This document shows positions 53,138-61,741 of a DNA stretch of 64,000 bases, one piece after another. The stretch comes from Curtobacterium sp. 'Ferrero' (GTDB lineage Bacteria; Actinomycetota; Actinomycetes; Actinomycetales; Microbacteriaceae). Under the pieces are notes generated by a model that worked only from the letters and a program-made list of their open reading frames with translations, did not search any database and was not told the DNA's origin. Position 1 is the first letter of the stretch. Every line of letters starts with the position of its first letter. Made by a program: the position numbers and the translations under genes. Location of the stretch: NCBI RefSeq assembly GCF_002412165.1, contig NZ_NXIA01000007.1, positions 77,559-141,558 on the forward strand, written 5' to 3'.

Positions 53138-53199
53138 CTGTCTGAACAGATCGGTTCGGTTACGAGCGCTGGTAACTGTACAGGTCGGTGCAGTAAAGT
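53138..53199. promoter_or_regulatory. Divergent SDR/TetR control region
   Basis: CTGTCTGAACAG (53138-53149) and CTGTACAG (53176-53183) are inverted repeats, each followed by a related ACAG-A/G-TCGGT stretch. A -10-like TAAAGT (53194-53199) ends six bases before the TetR ATG, suggesting a leaderless message. These are likely operator candidates for the adjacent regulator. Confidence 0.5.
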
Positions 53200-53205
53200 C
53201 AAACC

Positions 53206-53862
53206 ATGCCGGACATCACGTCGAACCGGTCCACCACAGACCGCAGCTCCCGGGCCCGTACCTCCGAGGACCACACCTCGGAGGCCCGCACGTCCCCGGG
53301 CCGGAGCGTGCGGACCCGGCGACGACCGGCGTACGAACGGGCGGTCGCCACCGCCGACCGGTTGTTCTACGAGCAGGGCATCCACGCCGTGGGCGTCGAC
53401 CAGGTGGCAGCGGAGGCGGACATCTCGAAGGCGAGCCTCTACACGCACTTCCGGACGAAGGACGACCTGGTGCTCGGCTACCTGCGCGGGCGGAGTGCGG
53501 CGTGGCAGGCGCACGTCGCGACCGAGTTGCCCGCACGGGGCGCCACGCCGCGCGACCGCGTGCTCGCCGTGTTCGACCTGCTCGGCGAGTGGTTCGAGGA
53601 GCCCGGGTACCGCGGCTGCCCCTTCATCAACGTCGAGGCCGAGTACGGTCCCGGCCATCCCACCCACGACGTGACCCTCGAGCACCGCGACTGGGTCCGG
53701 CGACTCTTCGAGGACCTGCTCACGCAGGCGGGCGACGACGCCGCCGTGACCACCGCACTCGAGCTCTGCCTGCTCTACGACGGCGCGATGGCGAGCGCCC
53801 AGGCCGACCCGACCCGCCCCTGGGCCGTCGCAGCGCGTCGGGCCGCCGCCCGCCTGGTCTGA
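53206..53862 (+). CDS. TetR-family regulator
   Basis: This 218-residue repressor has a long disordered, Thr/Ser/Arg-rich start (about 40 residues), then the HTH region ATADRLFYEQGIHAVGVDQVAAEADISKASLYTHFRTKDDLVLGYL. Its C-terminal part contains FEEPGYRGCPFINVEAEYG, seen in TetR proteins that control SDR genes. It is divergent from the SDR gene and followed after two bases by the DNA glycosylase gene. Confidence 0.88.
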   Translation: MPDITSNRSTTDRSSRARTSEDHTSEARTSPGRSVRTRRRPAYERAVATADRLFYEQGIHAVGVDQVAAEADISKASLYTHFRTKDDLVLGYLRGRSAAWQAHVATELPARGATPRDRVLAVFDLLGEWFEEPGYRGCPFINVEAEYGPGHPTHDVTLEHRDWVRRLFEDLLTQAGDDAAVTTALELCLLYDGAMASAQADPTRPWAVAARRAAARLV

Positions 53863-53864
53863 CG

Positions 53865-54782
53865 GTGACCGGACCGCGCCCGGACGCCGGTGCCGAGTGG
53901 CGTCCACCGCACCGGACGCACCTGGCGCAGACGCTCGGGCGGCTGCAGCACGGACGACTCGACCCCGTCCACCGCGTGTCCGACCTCGTCGCCTGGCGGA
54001 CGGTCCGGACGCCGGACGGCCGCACCGCGACACTCCGCGTGCAGGCGGCGGGCGGTGCCCTGCTGGCCGAGGCCTGGGGTGCCGCAGCCGAGTCCGCCGT
54101 CGCCGACGCCCCGGACCTGCTCGGCGGCCGCGACGACCCGACCGGGTTCGTGCCGGGCCACCCGGTCCTGGAGCGCGCACACCGCCGCTTCCCCGGGCTC
54201 CGCATCGCCCGCACCGGTGACGTCCTCGGAGCGCTGGTCGGGGCGACGCTCGAGCAGCGCGTGACCGGCGAGGAGGCCGTCCGCGCCTGGCAGGTCCTGC
54301 ACCGGGCGCTCGGCGATCCGGCCCCGGGCCCTGCTCCCGCGGGGATGGTCACGCCGCCGTCGCCGCGCGCGTGGCAGGCCGCCCCGGAAGCGCTCTGGCG
54401 TCGGGCCGGGGTCGACGGGCGGCGCGTGGCCACCGTCCGGACAACCGCGAGCCGGGCCGACGCGCTCGCCCGACTGCTCGACCGCGACGCGGCATCGGCC
54501 GGGGAGGCGCTGCGCTCCCTGCCGGGCGTCGGTGCGTGGACGGCCGCCGAGGTGCGTCAGCGGGCGTTCGGCGACGCCGACGCGGTCTCGGTGGGCGACT
54601 TCCACCTCGCCGCCGTGGTCGGACACGTCCTCGCCGGACGACGTTTCACGGACGCGGAACTCGTGCCGTTCCTCGAGCCGTGGCGGCCGCACCGGTACCG
54701 GGTCGCCCGCCTCCTGTACGCCTCGGGCTGGGAGACGGCGCCGCCGACCGCCCCGAAGCGGCCCCGCTCACCGCGACCCTGA
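53865..54782 (+). CDS. AlkA-like DNA-3-methyladenine glycosylase
   Basis: This 305-residue base-excision repair enzyme has the helix-hairpin-helix LPGVGAWTAAEVRQRAFGDADAVSVGDFHL (about residues 222-251), with the catalytic Asp of HhH-GPD enzymes in VGDFHL. The preceding LVGATLEQRVTGEEAVRAW is typical of AlkA-type proteins. It would remove alkylated purines. GTG is the start, two bases after the TetR stop, so it is co-transcribed with the regulator. Confidence 0.85.
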   Translation: MTGPRPDAGAEWRPPHRTHLAQTLGRLQHGRLDPVHRVSDLVAWRTVRTPDGRTATLRVQAAGGALLAEAWGAAAESAVADAPDLLGGRDDPTGFVPGHPVLERAHRRFPGLRIARTGDVLGALVGATLEQRVTGEEAVRAWQVLHRALGDPAPGPAPAGMVTPPSPRAWQAAPEALWRRAGVDGRRVATVRTTASRADALARLLDRDAASAGEALRSLPGVGAWTAAEVRQRAFGDADAVSVGDFHLAAVVGHVLAGRRFTDAELVPFLEPWRPHRYRVARLLYASGWETAPPTAPKRPRSPRP

Positions 54783-54845
54783 CGGCACCGACGCGTCCGG
54801 GACGCGGCGGATCCGCTGCGGCGCCGGCGCGTCCGGTCCGGTCGG

Positions 54846-55448
54846 TCAGTCGTTCTCGACCTCGAAGTCCCACTGCGCCACGGTGTGCCGACCGTCGGGC
54901 GCCCAGCGGAGGACGCCTTCGCCGACCTTCATGACGGTGCGCAGCTCGAACGTCGCCCGCTGCCCGGGCGCGAGGGTGCTCGGCGGACCGGCGTGCCCCG
55001 CCACCGGTTCGAGCCGGTAGACGTTGCCGAGCTGGTCGATCGTGGTCAGGTCGGTGAGGGCGATCGGCACCCGTCCGGTCGCGTGCCGGAGCGAGACCGT
55101 CCACGTGCACGTCGTGGTCTCGCCCTGGTGCGGGAGCCCCTCGCCGGGCACGACCGGACCGGTGACGGTGGCGAGCACGGTGTCGCCGCCCGCCAGGTGC
55201 ACCCGCACGGTGTCACCCTCGGAGGTCAGGGCGGGGCGAGCCGCGGTGCCGTCGAGCAGACCGTCCGTGTCCGCCGGGATCGTCGCGAGGTACGAGGGCA
55301 TCCCACCGTAGGTGTTCGCCACGCTCGGCTGGTGGTCCGCGGTGCACCCGGCCAGGACGGCCGCCAGGACCGGCACGACGAGGAGGGCACACCCCCGGGA
55401 GGCGACCCGCTCGGATCGCCTCCCGGAGGTGCTGAGGGAACGGGTCAT
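54846..55448 (-). CDS. Putative lipoprotein coupled to the phosphoesterase gene
   Basis: This 200-residue exported protein has a lipobox LAGC (about residue 35) after a long basic N-region. The mature part looks like an immunoglobulin-like beta domain (TCTWTVSLRHATGRVPIALTDL, LAPGQRATFELRTVMKVGEG). The function is not recognised. The start codon overlaps the stop of the phosphoesterase gene (ATGA), so it may assist that secreted enzyme. Confidence 0.75.
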   Translation of the reverse strand: MTRSLSTSGRRSERVASRGCALLVVPVLAAVLAGCTADHQPSVANTYGGMPSYLATIPADTDGLLDGTAARPALTSEGDTVRVHLAGGDTVLATVTGPVVPGEGLPHQGETTTCTWTVSLRHATGRVPIALTDLTTIDQLGNVYRLEPVAGHAGPPSTLAPGQRATFELRTVMKVGEGVLRWAPDGRHTVAQWDFEVEND

Positions 55449-57577
55449 CGTCGCCAGGACGACGCGTTGTTGAACACGTCGCGACCGAACGGCGCGAGGC
55501 CCGGCTGGCCGGCGAAGCCGAGGTGACCCCGCCCGTCGACGCCGTCGGACACGGTCCCACCGGGGATCCGGTCGTGGTCGCGTCCGCGGCCGACCTGGAA
55601 GACGTCCTCCATGGTCCGCAGCCAGCTGTAGTGGTTGTAGTAGGTCGTCGACACGGTGCCGGGCTTGATCAGCGGGCTGATCAGGACGCTGCCGGTGTCG
55701 CCGCCGCCGGGGGTGGCGTCGGTGGCGTCGTACAGCGGGTCGGCGGTCTGCCCGGTGCTGAGGAACCCGGGTGCGCCCTCGGCGCTCAGCGTCAGGCTCG
55801 AGACCGGACCGGTCGGCGTGACCGGGTCGCCGGAGGCGTCGAGCAGCTGGAACGAGCCGTTGACCACCGAGCCGGACGACGTCGACGGGTACTGCGGACC
55901 GGTGTCGCTGACGGCGCCGACGAACGTGTCCGCCGGGATCGGGCTGGTGCCGCCGGGGCCGGTCTTGTCCACGGTGTCGGTGACGCCGCGCCCGGTGTCG
56001 TCGGCGACGATCGACTGGTCGAGCACGTAGCTCGACGCGGCACTCGCGGCCACGGTGTCGGTCCGGGCTCCCGGGGTGTTCCCGGAACCACCGCGGACGA
56101 TGCCCGGCACGCAGTTCGCCGGCACCTTGGTCGGCGACGTCTGGGTGCACGCCGGCGGTCGGTCGATGAAGGCGTTGTCGCCCGGGCCCGGGTAGAGCTG
56201 GTTGCCGGCGGAGTCGGTGCCGAGCGTCGAGTTCGGACCGGTCGGTTCGGTCGCGACGTTCCGGCCGTACAGGTTCTCACCGGCACGGTCGGACACCAGG
56301 CCGCTCGACTTGTCGGGCCGGTCGGAGAGGGTCGGGCCGTAGGCGTTCGCGTTGTTGAAGCTGTTGCCCGAGTAGGTGAACGGCGGGTTGGCCTCGTCGA
56401 AGGTGACATCGATGAGTCCGCCGTCCTTGAAGGCGGCCGAGCGCTCGATCATCGGGATGTAGTACTTGAGGAACAGGTCGGAGGCGTAGAGGCCGCCGGT
56501 GTGGTTCTTCGGGGTGGTCGACTCCGGCGCGGGCGTGCCGTGCTGGTAGACGGGCTGCCCCGAGGCGGTGAACGACCCCGACAGGTTGTTGCCCTTGCAG
56601 ACGGCGTCGTGCGCGTCGCTGCAGTTGTTCGGCGTGATCCAGCTGAAGGCCGGGGTCGTGCGCTCGTCCTGCAGGTCGCGGAACAGGCCGTTCTGCGCGG
56701 AGTCGAGGTTGGCGATGTGCGCCGCGTCGCAGTCGTTCCCGCCCTGGACCGGCTTCGTGAGCGCGGGGACCGTGCCGTGGGCGGTCTTCGTCCCGGTCAT
56801 GCCCTCGAACCACGGGAACGGGAAGTGCTTGGCGACGTACTGGTCGTTCGCCTGAGCACCCGTGAAGCTCGTCACGCCGGACGGGGCCGGGTGGTCGGCG
56901 GTCGGGGTCATGTACGTGGGGTTCGTCGCCGGGTCGTTGTCGGACGTCCCCGGTCCGCCGCACACCGCGTCCTCACGCCCGGGCTGGTTCCCGAGGTCCT
57001 GTGCGTAGCCCTTCCACGTCTTGCCGGCGGCGTCGAGCTGGTTGAACAGCGTCGGGGTCTTGTGCGGGTAGGTGCACCCGTTCTGCCCGTCCGGGGCGTT
57101 CGCTCCGCTCGTTTGGGCGGCGTTCGCGAGCGACTTCACCTGCCCGGCGTTCGCCCCCGACCGCACGATGCTGCGGTCGGACCCGAACTGCGAGTCGACG
57201 ACGTTGCAGTCGGACTGGGTGTCCTGCTGCGGACCCTGCCCCGACACCATGGAGATGTAGTTGTCCATGCTGTAGTGCCCGGTGCCGTAGTAGTTCTTCA
57301 GCAGGACGCCCTGGCTGGGCAGGGTCTTCCAGAGGTAGCTGTTCTGGTTGAGTCCCGTGAACGTCGCGTCGTAGGACTTGTTCTCGAGGATGATCAGCCA
57401 GACGTGCTTGATCTGCCCGGGGCGCAGCCCGGTCGAGGTGATCGTGGTGCCGCGGTGCGCGGCATCGGCGGAGGCGGCGGTGGTCCCGACAGTGGCCAGG
57501 CCGCCGGCGAGGAGACTCGCCGCGGCGGCGAGCGCCAGCGCTCGTCGCCGACGCTTGAGGATGCCCAAGAGCTTCAT
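55445..57577 (-). CDS. Secreted phosphoesterase family protein (PF04185-like)
   Basis: This 710-residue secreted protein has a Sec signal peptide (ALALAAAASLLAGGLATVGTTAASA). The phosphoesterase fold shows IKHVWLIILENKSYDATF (nucleophile region), NYYGTGHYSMDNYISMVSGQ, and IDVTFDEAN for metal ligands. This family includes phospholipase C and acid phosphatases. A large insertion and a long C-terminal part (about residues 450-700) with Gly/Ser/Thr-rich loops make it bigger than minimal members. Probably releases phosphate from phospholipids or organic phosphates outside the cell. Confidence 0.85.
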   Translation of the reverse strand: MKLLGILKRRRRALALAAAASLLAGGLATVGTTAASADAAHRGTTITSTGLRPGQIKHVWLIILENKSYDATFTGLNQNSYLWKTLPSQGVLLKNYYGTGHYSMDNYISMVSGQGPQQDTQSDCNVVDSQFGSDRSIVRSGANAGQVKSLANAAQTSGANAPDGQNGCTYPHKTPTLFNQLDAAGKTWKGYAQDLGNQPGREDAVCGGPGTSDNDPATNPTYMTPTADHPAPSGVTSFTGAQANDQYVAKHFPFPWFEGMTGTKTAHGTVPALTKPVQGGNDCDAAHIANLDSAQNGLFRDLQDERTTPAFSWITPNNCSDAHDAVCKGNNLSGSFTASGQPVYQHGTPAPESTTPKNHTGGLYASDLFLKYYIPMIERSAAFKDGGLIDVTFDEANPPFTYSGNSFNNANAYGPTLSDRPDKSSGLVSDRAGENLYGRNVATEPTGPNSTLGTDSAGNQLYPGPGDNAFIDRPPACTQTSPTKVPANCVPGIVRGGSGNTPGARTDTVAASAASSYVLDQSIVADDTGRGVTDTVDKTGPGGTSPIPADTFVGAVSDTGPQYPSTSSGSVVNGSFQLLDASGDPVTPTGPVSSLTLSAEGAPGFLSTGQTADPLYDATDATPGGGDTGSVLISPLIKPGTVSTTYYNHYSWLRTMEDVFQVGRGRDHDRIPGGTVSDGVDGRGHLGFAGQPGLAPFGRDVFNNASSWRR

Positions 57578-57656
57578 GAGAACGGTCTACCGCCGCGCGC
57601 GCCCCCGGATGGGGGACAGCAGGTGAACGTGCGTTGAGGATGCACACAGCCACCCG

Positions 57657-57702
57657 CCGGACGGGAGGCACGGGGCGGGCCCGCACCGCGCCTCCCGTCC
57701 GG
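57657..57702. terminator. Terminator-like hairpin in a divergent intergenic region
   Basis: Arms 57657-57679 and 57680-57702 pair over most of 23 positions and belong to the GGACGGGAGGC family. Neither neighbour ends here: the phosphoesterase gene starts to the left and the GNAT gene to the right. It may insulate the two promoters or be a remnant of a lost gene. Confidence 0.7.
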
Positions 57703-57767
57703 TGGGGCGCGGCAGCGCCGACCACGGCAGGATGGTGCCGCACCGAGGAAACGGGAGGACCGAGACC

Positions 57768-58274
57768 ATGCACCTGACGATCGCCCCCTACTCGTCGACG
57801 GACCGCGCGGCGGTCGTCTCCGTGATGGTCGGCACCGGCATGTTCGCCGACGAGGACGCGGCGTTCCTCGAGGACGTGCTCGACCAGCACGCGGGGGCCG
57901 ACGGCGACGGGAGCCGGTGCCTGGTCGCACGGGTCGACGACGCGGTCGTCGGCGCCGCGCTGGCCCGGGCGGAGGAGGCGACGGACCGTGTCTGGGACCT
58001 CACGATGATCGGGGTCCGCCCCGACCGGCAGCGCGACGGCGTCGGCGTCGCGCTCATGCGTGCGGTGGAGGCCGCCCTGGCGGACGCAGCGCGGCTGGTC
58101 GTGGTCCGGACGTCGTCCACCGCGCAGTTCGCGGGAGCCCGCGGCTTCTACGACCGTCTCGGGTACGACGAGGTGGCGCGGGTCGCCGACTACTGGACCG
58201 ACGGCGACGACCTCGTGGTGTTCCGACGTGACCTGCGCGACCGTCGGGACGCACCGGTCGGGGGACGTGGCTGA
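57768..58274 (+). CDS. GNAT acetyltransferase
   Basis: This 168-residue protein has the core MIGVRPDRQRDGVGVALMRAVEAAL (acetyl-CoA loop RQRDGVG) and the C-terminal ARGFYDRLGYDEVARVADYW, typical of small-molecule or protein GNATs. GGGAGG ten bases upstream supports the ATG. It is followed by the TetR-MMPL pair after 54 bases. Substrate unknown. Confidence 0.87.
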   Translation: MHLTIAPYSSTDRAAVVSVMVGTGMFADEDAAFLEDVLDQHAGADGDGSRCLVARVDDAVVGAALARAEEATDRVWDLTMIGVRPDRQRDGVGVALMRAVEAALADAARLVVVRTSSTAQFAGARGFYDRLGYDEVARVADYWTDGDDLVVFRRDLRDRRDAPVGGRG

Positions 58275-58291
58275 GGAAGCCCTCCGAGTCG

Positions 58292-58321
58292 TTGCACTCG
58301 GTGCATCGATGCACCTAGTGT
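58292..58321 (+). promoter_or_regulatory. TetR operator and promoter before the tetR-mmpl pair
   Basis: GGTGCATCGATGCACC (58300-58315) is a perfect 16-base palindrome between a -35-like TTGCAC (58292-58297) and a -10-like TAGTGT (58316-58321). The expected start of transcription falls on or one base before the GTG at 58329, so the message is probably leaderless and autorepressed. Confidence 0.7.
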
Positions 58322-58328
58322 TCAGTCC

Positions 58329-58979
58329 GTGACCCTCGCTCCCGACCGCCGCGCCGCTCTCAAGGCGAAGCACCGTGCCGCGATCGTGCGTGCCGCGAGG
58401 GGTCTGATCGACGAACGCGGCGGCCGCGACTTCAGCGTCGACGACCTGGCCGCCCGGGCGGACGTCGCCCGTCGGACCGTCTTCAACCACTTCGCCTCCC
58501 TCGACGAGGTCCTGCTCACCGTGTGCGAGGAAGAGCTGTCGGTGATCATCGACCGGTTCCTGGCGGACATGGCGAAGACGCCGGTGGGCGACGGCAGCAG
58601 GTCGTCGATGTTCGACGAGCTCGAGAGCGCAGCACGTGGGGCCGACCTGGCACCCGCCATCGCGAGCATGTACCGGATCCTCGGGGAGCCGGGCAAGGCC
58701 GACCCGAAGGCCGCCGTCCTGACGCAGACGGCGTTCTCGCGGGTGACGGAGCGCCTCCGCGACGAGGTCACGCGGCGGTACCCGTCCGCCGACGCACTCG
58801 ACGCCGCCCTGCTCGTCGAGTCGCTCATGAGCGGCATCGTCGTCATCGCGGACCACTGGCTGCAGCAGTACGGCGAACGGCCCGGCGCGGTCGTCGACGA
58901 CGAGTCCCGTGCCGCGTGGGACGCGCTGTTGAGCCGACTGGTCCACAGCGTCCGCAGCGGCTACATGCCCACCGACTGA
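58329..58979 (+). CDS. TetR-family regulator of the MMPL exporter
   Basis: This 216-residue repressor has the HTH region KAKHRAAIVRAARGLIDERGGRDFSVDDLAARADVARRTVFNHFASLDEVLL (first 60 residues). A C-terminal ligand domain follows. GTG is the start. The palindrome GGTGCATCGATGCACC lies in its promoter, and the MMPL gene follows by 79 bases on the same strand, so it probably represses both and is released by a substrate of the exporter. Confidence 0.9.
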   Translation: MTLAPDRRAALKAKHRAAIVRAARGLIDERGGRDFSVDDLAARADVARRTVFNHFASLDEVLLTVCEEELSVIIDRFLADMAKTPVGDGSRSSMFDELESAARGADLAPAIASMYRILGEPGKADPKAAVLTQTAFSRVTERLRDEVTRRYPSADALDAALLVESLMSGIVVIADHWLQQYGERPGAVVDDESRAAWDALLSRLVHSVRSGYMPTD

Positions 58980-59058
58980 CCGCACCTCCTCCGAACCCGG
59001 GGTCCACCGGCGCACCCCGCACCCGCAGCACCGACAACGAAAGGAACGGGGCAACCGC

Positions 59059-61656
59059 ATGGCCGGCCTCCTCTACCGACTCGGACGATTCTCCGCCCGA
59101 CGTCACTGGCTCGTGATCGTCGCCTGGGTCGTGATCCTCGGCATCGCCGGGGTCACGTACAGCCTGTTCGCCGGATCGATCTCGTCGTCGATCACCATCC
59201 CCGGCACCAAGACCAGCCAGGTGCAGGACGAGCTGGCGAAGAAGTTCCCGTCCGCCAACGGCGGGACCGGCACCATCGTCTTCACCACGAAGGACGGCAA
59301 GGCGTTCTCCGACCAGCAGGAGTCGGACGTCCAGGACTTCCTGAAGAGCCTGGAGCAGCTCGACGGGGTGAAGGGCATCACCGACGGGTTCGCCACCCAG
59401 CAGCGTCTGGACGAGAGCCGCCAGAAGATCGCGGACGGCAAGGACCAGCTCGCGCAGCAGGAGCAGACGCTCTCCTCGTCGCAGAGCAAGATCGACGCCG
59501 GCAAGCAGCAGATCGCGGCCGCGCAGGACCAGATCGACCAGCAGAAGCAGCAGGCGTCGCAGCTCACCAGTGCCGCGCAGCAGGCCGCGCAGCAGCAGAT
59601 CGACGCCGCCCAGCAGCAGCTCGACGCCAAGCAGCAGCAGCTCGACGCGTCGCAGCAGCAGCTCGACTCGGGCAAGCAGCAGCTCGCCGATGCGAAGGAC
59701 GAGCTCGACCAGAACGCCCGACTGCTCGACCTGTCGAAGGGCATCCGCTTCGTGTCGTCGAACGGCTCGACGGTGATCGGCACGGTGCAGTTCACCAAGT
59801 CGACGTACGAGGTCCCGCAGTCGACGAAGCAGGCCATCTCGGACAAGGCCGACTCGGCGGACATCAGCGGAGTCGACGTCTACGTCTCGAACGACATCTC
59901 GCAGGGCGTGCCGTCCATCCTCGGGCCCGGCGAGATCATCGGTGTGATCATCGCCGCGATCGTGCTGTTCCTCATGCTCCGCACGGTCGTCGGCGCGGCG
60001 ATCCCGCTCGTGTCCGCCGTCCTCGGGGTCGGGGTCGCGTCGCTCGCCGCGCTGTCGTTCTCGAGCCTCGTGGAGTTCATCTCGGTCACGCCGGTCCTGG
60101 GGGTGATGCTGGGCCTGGCGGTCGGCATCGACTACTCGCTGTTCATCCTGAACCGACACCGGACGCAGCTCAAGGCCGGCATGGGCGTGCACGAGTCGAT
60201 CGGCCTGGCGAACGGCACGTCCGGCAACGCCGTCGTGTTCGCCGGCACCACCGTCATCGTCGCGCTCCTCGCCCTGAACATCACCGGGATCCCGTTCCTC
60301 GGGCTGATGGGGACCGTGGGCGCCGTCGCGGTGTTCTTCGCGATCCTCATCGCGACGTCGTTCACGCCGGCGCTGCTGTCGCTGCTCGGCCTGCGCATCC
60401 TCCGCCGCGGGGAGCGCGAGCGCATCGGCAACACCGACTCGGTCCGGGTGCCGAACGCGCCGATGTCGACCTGGCGCGCCGTCATCACCCTCGTCGCCGG
60501 CATCGCGGTGCTCGGCACGATCGCCCTGCCGGCCACGCAGATGCGTCTCGGCCTGCCGTCCGGTTCGTCCGAGGCGACCGACTCCGCCCAGTACAAGGCG
60601 TACAAGACGCTCGAGAAGGAGTTCGGTGCCGGCCAGAACGGCCCGCTGCTCGTCGTGGCCGACCTGCCGAAGGCCGTCAGCAAGGACGACGTCACCGCGA
60701 CCGAGGTCACCATCGGCGAGGCGATCGAGAAGAACTCGGACGTCAAGGCCGTCCTGCCGATCGGCGCCTCCGACGACCGCGACATCATCGCGTTCCAGGT
60801 GAAGCCGGCCGGAGGACCGGACAGCGTCTCGACGGAGCAGCTCGTCAAGGACCTCCGTGCGCAGGACGTCTCGGTCGACGGCGGCACGGCGACGCTCGGC
60901 GTGGCGGGCAACGCGTCCGCGAACATCGACGTCTCCGAGAAGCTCTCGAACGTGCTGCCGCTCTACCTCGCGGTCGTGGTCGGCCTGTCACTGATCATCC
61001 TGATCATCGTGTTCCGGTCGTTCCTCGTCCCGATCACCGCGACCGCCGGGTTCATCCTGTCCGTCCTCGCGTCGTTCGGCGGCCTGACGGCGATCTACCA
61101 GTTCGGCTGGCTCGGGTCGGTGTTCGGGGTGCACGACCCGGCCCCGATCCTGAGCTTCCTGCCCATCATCGAGATCGGGATCCTGTTCGGGCTCGCGATG
61201 GACTACCAGCTGTTCCTGGTGTCGGGCATGCGCGAGGCGTACGCCCACGGCGCCTCGGCGAAGGTGGCGGTCCAGCGGGGCCTGCACGCCGGACGGGCGG
61301 TGGTCACGGCAGCGGCGATCATCATGATCTCGGTGTTCGCGGGCTTCATCTTCTCGGACTCGTCGACCATCAAGCCGATCGGCTTCGGACTCGCGTTCGG
61401 CGTGCTCCTCGACGCGTTCGTGGTCCGCATGCTGCTCATCCCGGCCGCCATGCACCTGCTCGGTCGGAGCGCGTGGTGGTTCCCGAAGTGGCTCGACCGC
61501 ATCGTGCCGGACGTCGACGTGGAGGGCGCGAAGCTCGAGCGGTCGCACCCGACCGGTGATCGTGGCGACGACGCGGTGCACCACGGGTCGCACGCGGCGT
61601 CGGTGGAGCCGGACGCGAACCCGCACGAGGGGCACGCCCCGACCCACCGCGCGTAG
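59059..61656 (+). CDS. MMPL/RND-family membrane transporter with Gln-rich coiled coil
   Basis: This 865-residue exporter has a duplicated MMPL layout: helix 1 (HWLVIVAWVVILGIAGVTYSL), an extracytoplasmic loop, a bundle of five helices from about residue 285 with GLAVGIDYSLFILNRHR, and a second half with FGLAMDYQLFLVSGMREAY. The Asp-Tyr pairs are the proton relay. The first loop carries a long insert (about residues 115-225) of repeated QQQLDA/KQQ units, a Gln-rich coiled coil unusual in this family. The C-terminus is His-rich (HHGSHAA). It is controlled by the upstream TetR. Substrate unknown; lipids or antibiotics are plausible. Confidence 0.92.
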   Translation: MAGLLYRLGRFSARRHWLVIVAWVVILGIAGVTYSLFAGSISSSITIPGTKTSQVQDELAKKFPSANGGTGTIVFTTKDGKAFSDQQESDVQDFLKSLEQLDGVKGITDGFATQQRLDESRQKIADGKDQLAQQEQTLSSSQSKIDAGKQQIAAAQDQIDQQKQQASQLTSAAQQAAQQQIDAAQQQLDAKQQQLDASQQQLDSGKQQLADAKDELDQNARLLDLSKGIRFVSSNGSTVIGTVQFTKSTYEVPQSTKQAISDKADSADISGVDVYVSNDISQGVPSILGPGEIIGVIIAAIVLFLMLRTVVGAAIPLVSAVLGVGVASLAALSFSSLVEFISVTPVLGVMLGLAVGIDYSLFILNRHRTQLKAGMGVHESIGLANGTSGNAVVFAGTTVIVALLALNITGIPFLGLMGTVGAVAVFFAILIATSFTPALLSLLGLRILRRGERERIGNTDSVRVPNAPMSTWRAVITLVAGIAVLGTIALPATQMRLGLPSGSSEATDSAQYKAYKTLEKEFGAGQNGPLLVVADLPKAVSKDDVTATEVTIGEAIEKNSDVKAVLPIGASDDRDIIAFQVKPAGGPDSVSTEQLVKDLRAQDVSVDGGTATLGVAGNASANIDVSEKLSNVLPLYLAVVVGLSLIILIIVFRSFLVPITATAGFILSVLASFGGLTAIYQFGWLGSVFGVHDPAPILSFLPIIEIGILFGLAMDYQLFLVSGMREAYAHGASAKVAVQRGLHAGRAVVTAAAIIMISVFAGFIFSDSSTIKPIGFGLAFGVLLDAFVVRMLLIPAAMHLLGRSAWWFPKWLDRIVPDVDVEGAKLERSHPTGDRGDDAVHHGSHAASVEPDANPHEGHAPTHRA

Positions 61657-61672
61657 CGCCCGTCGCACCCCG

Positions 61673-61715
61673 AGGAGGCGCGGTGCCGGTCCCCGTGACC
61701 GGCACCGCGCCTCCT
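61673..61715 (+). terminator. Perfect 19-bp terminator stem after the MMPL gene
   Basis: Arms 61673-61691 and 61697-61715 are exactly complementary with a 5-base loop, 16 bases after the stop. Confidence 0.8.
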
Positions 61716-61741
61716 GTGCGTCCGCGGGCGTGGGCTCGGTG

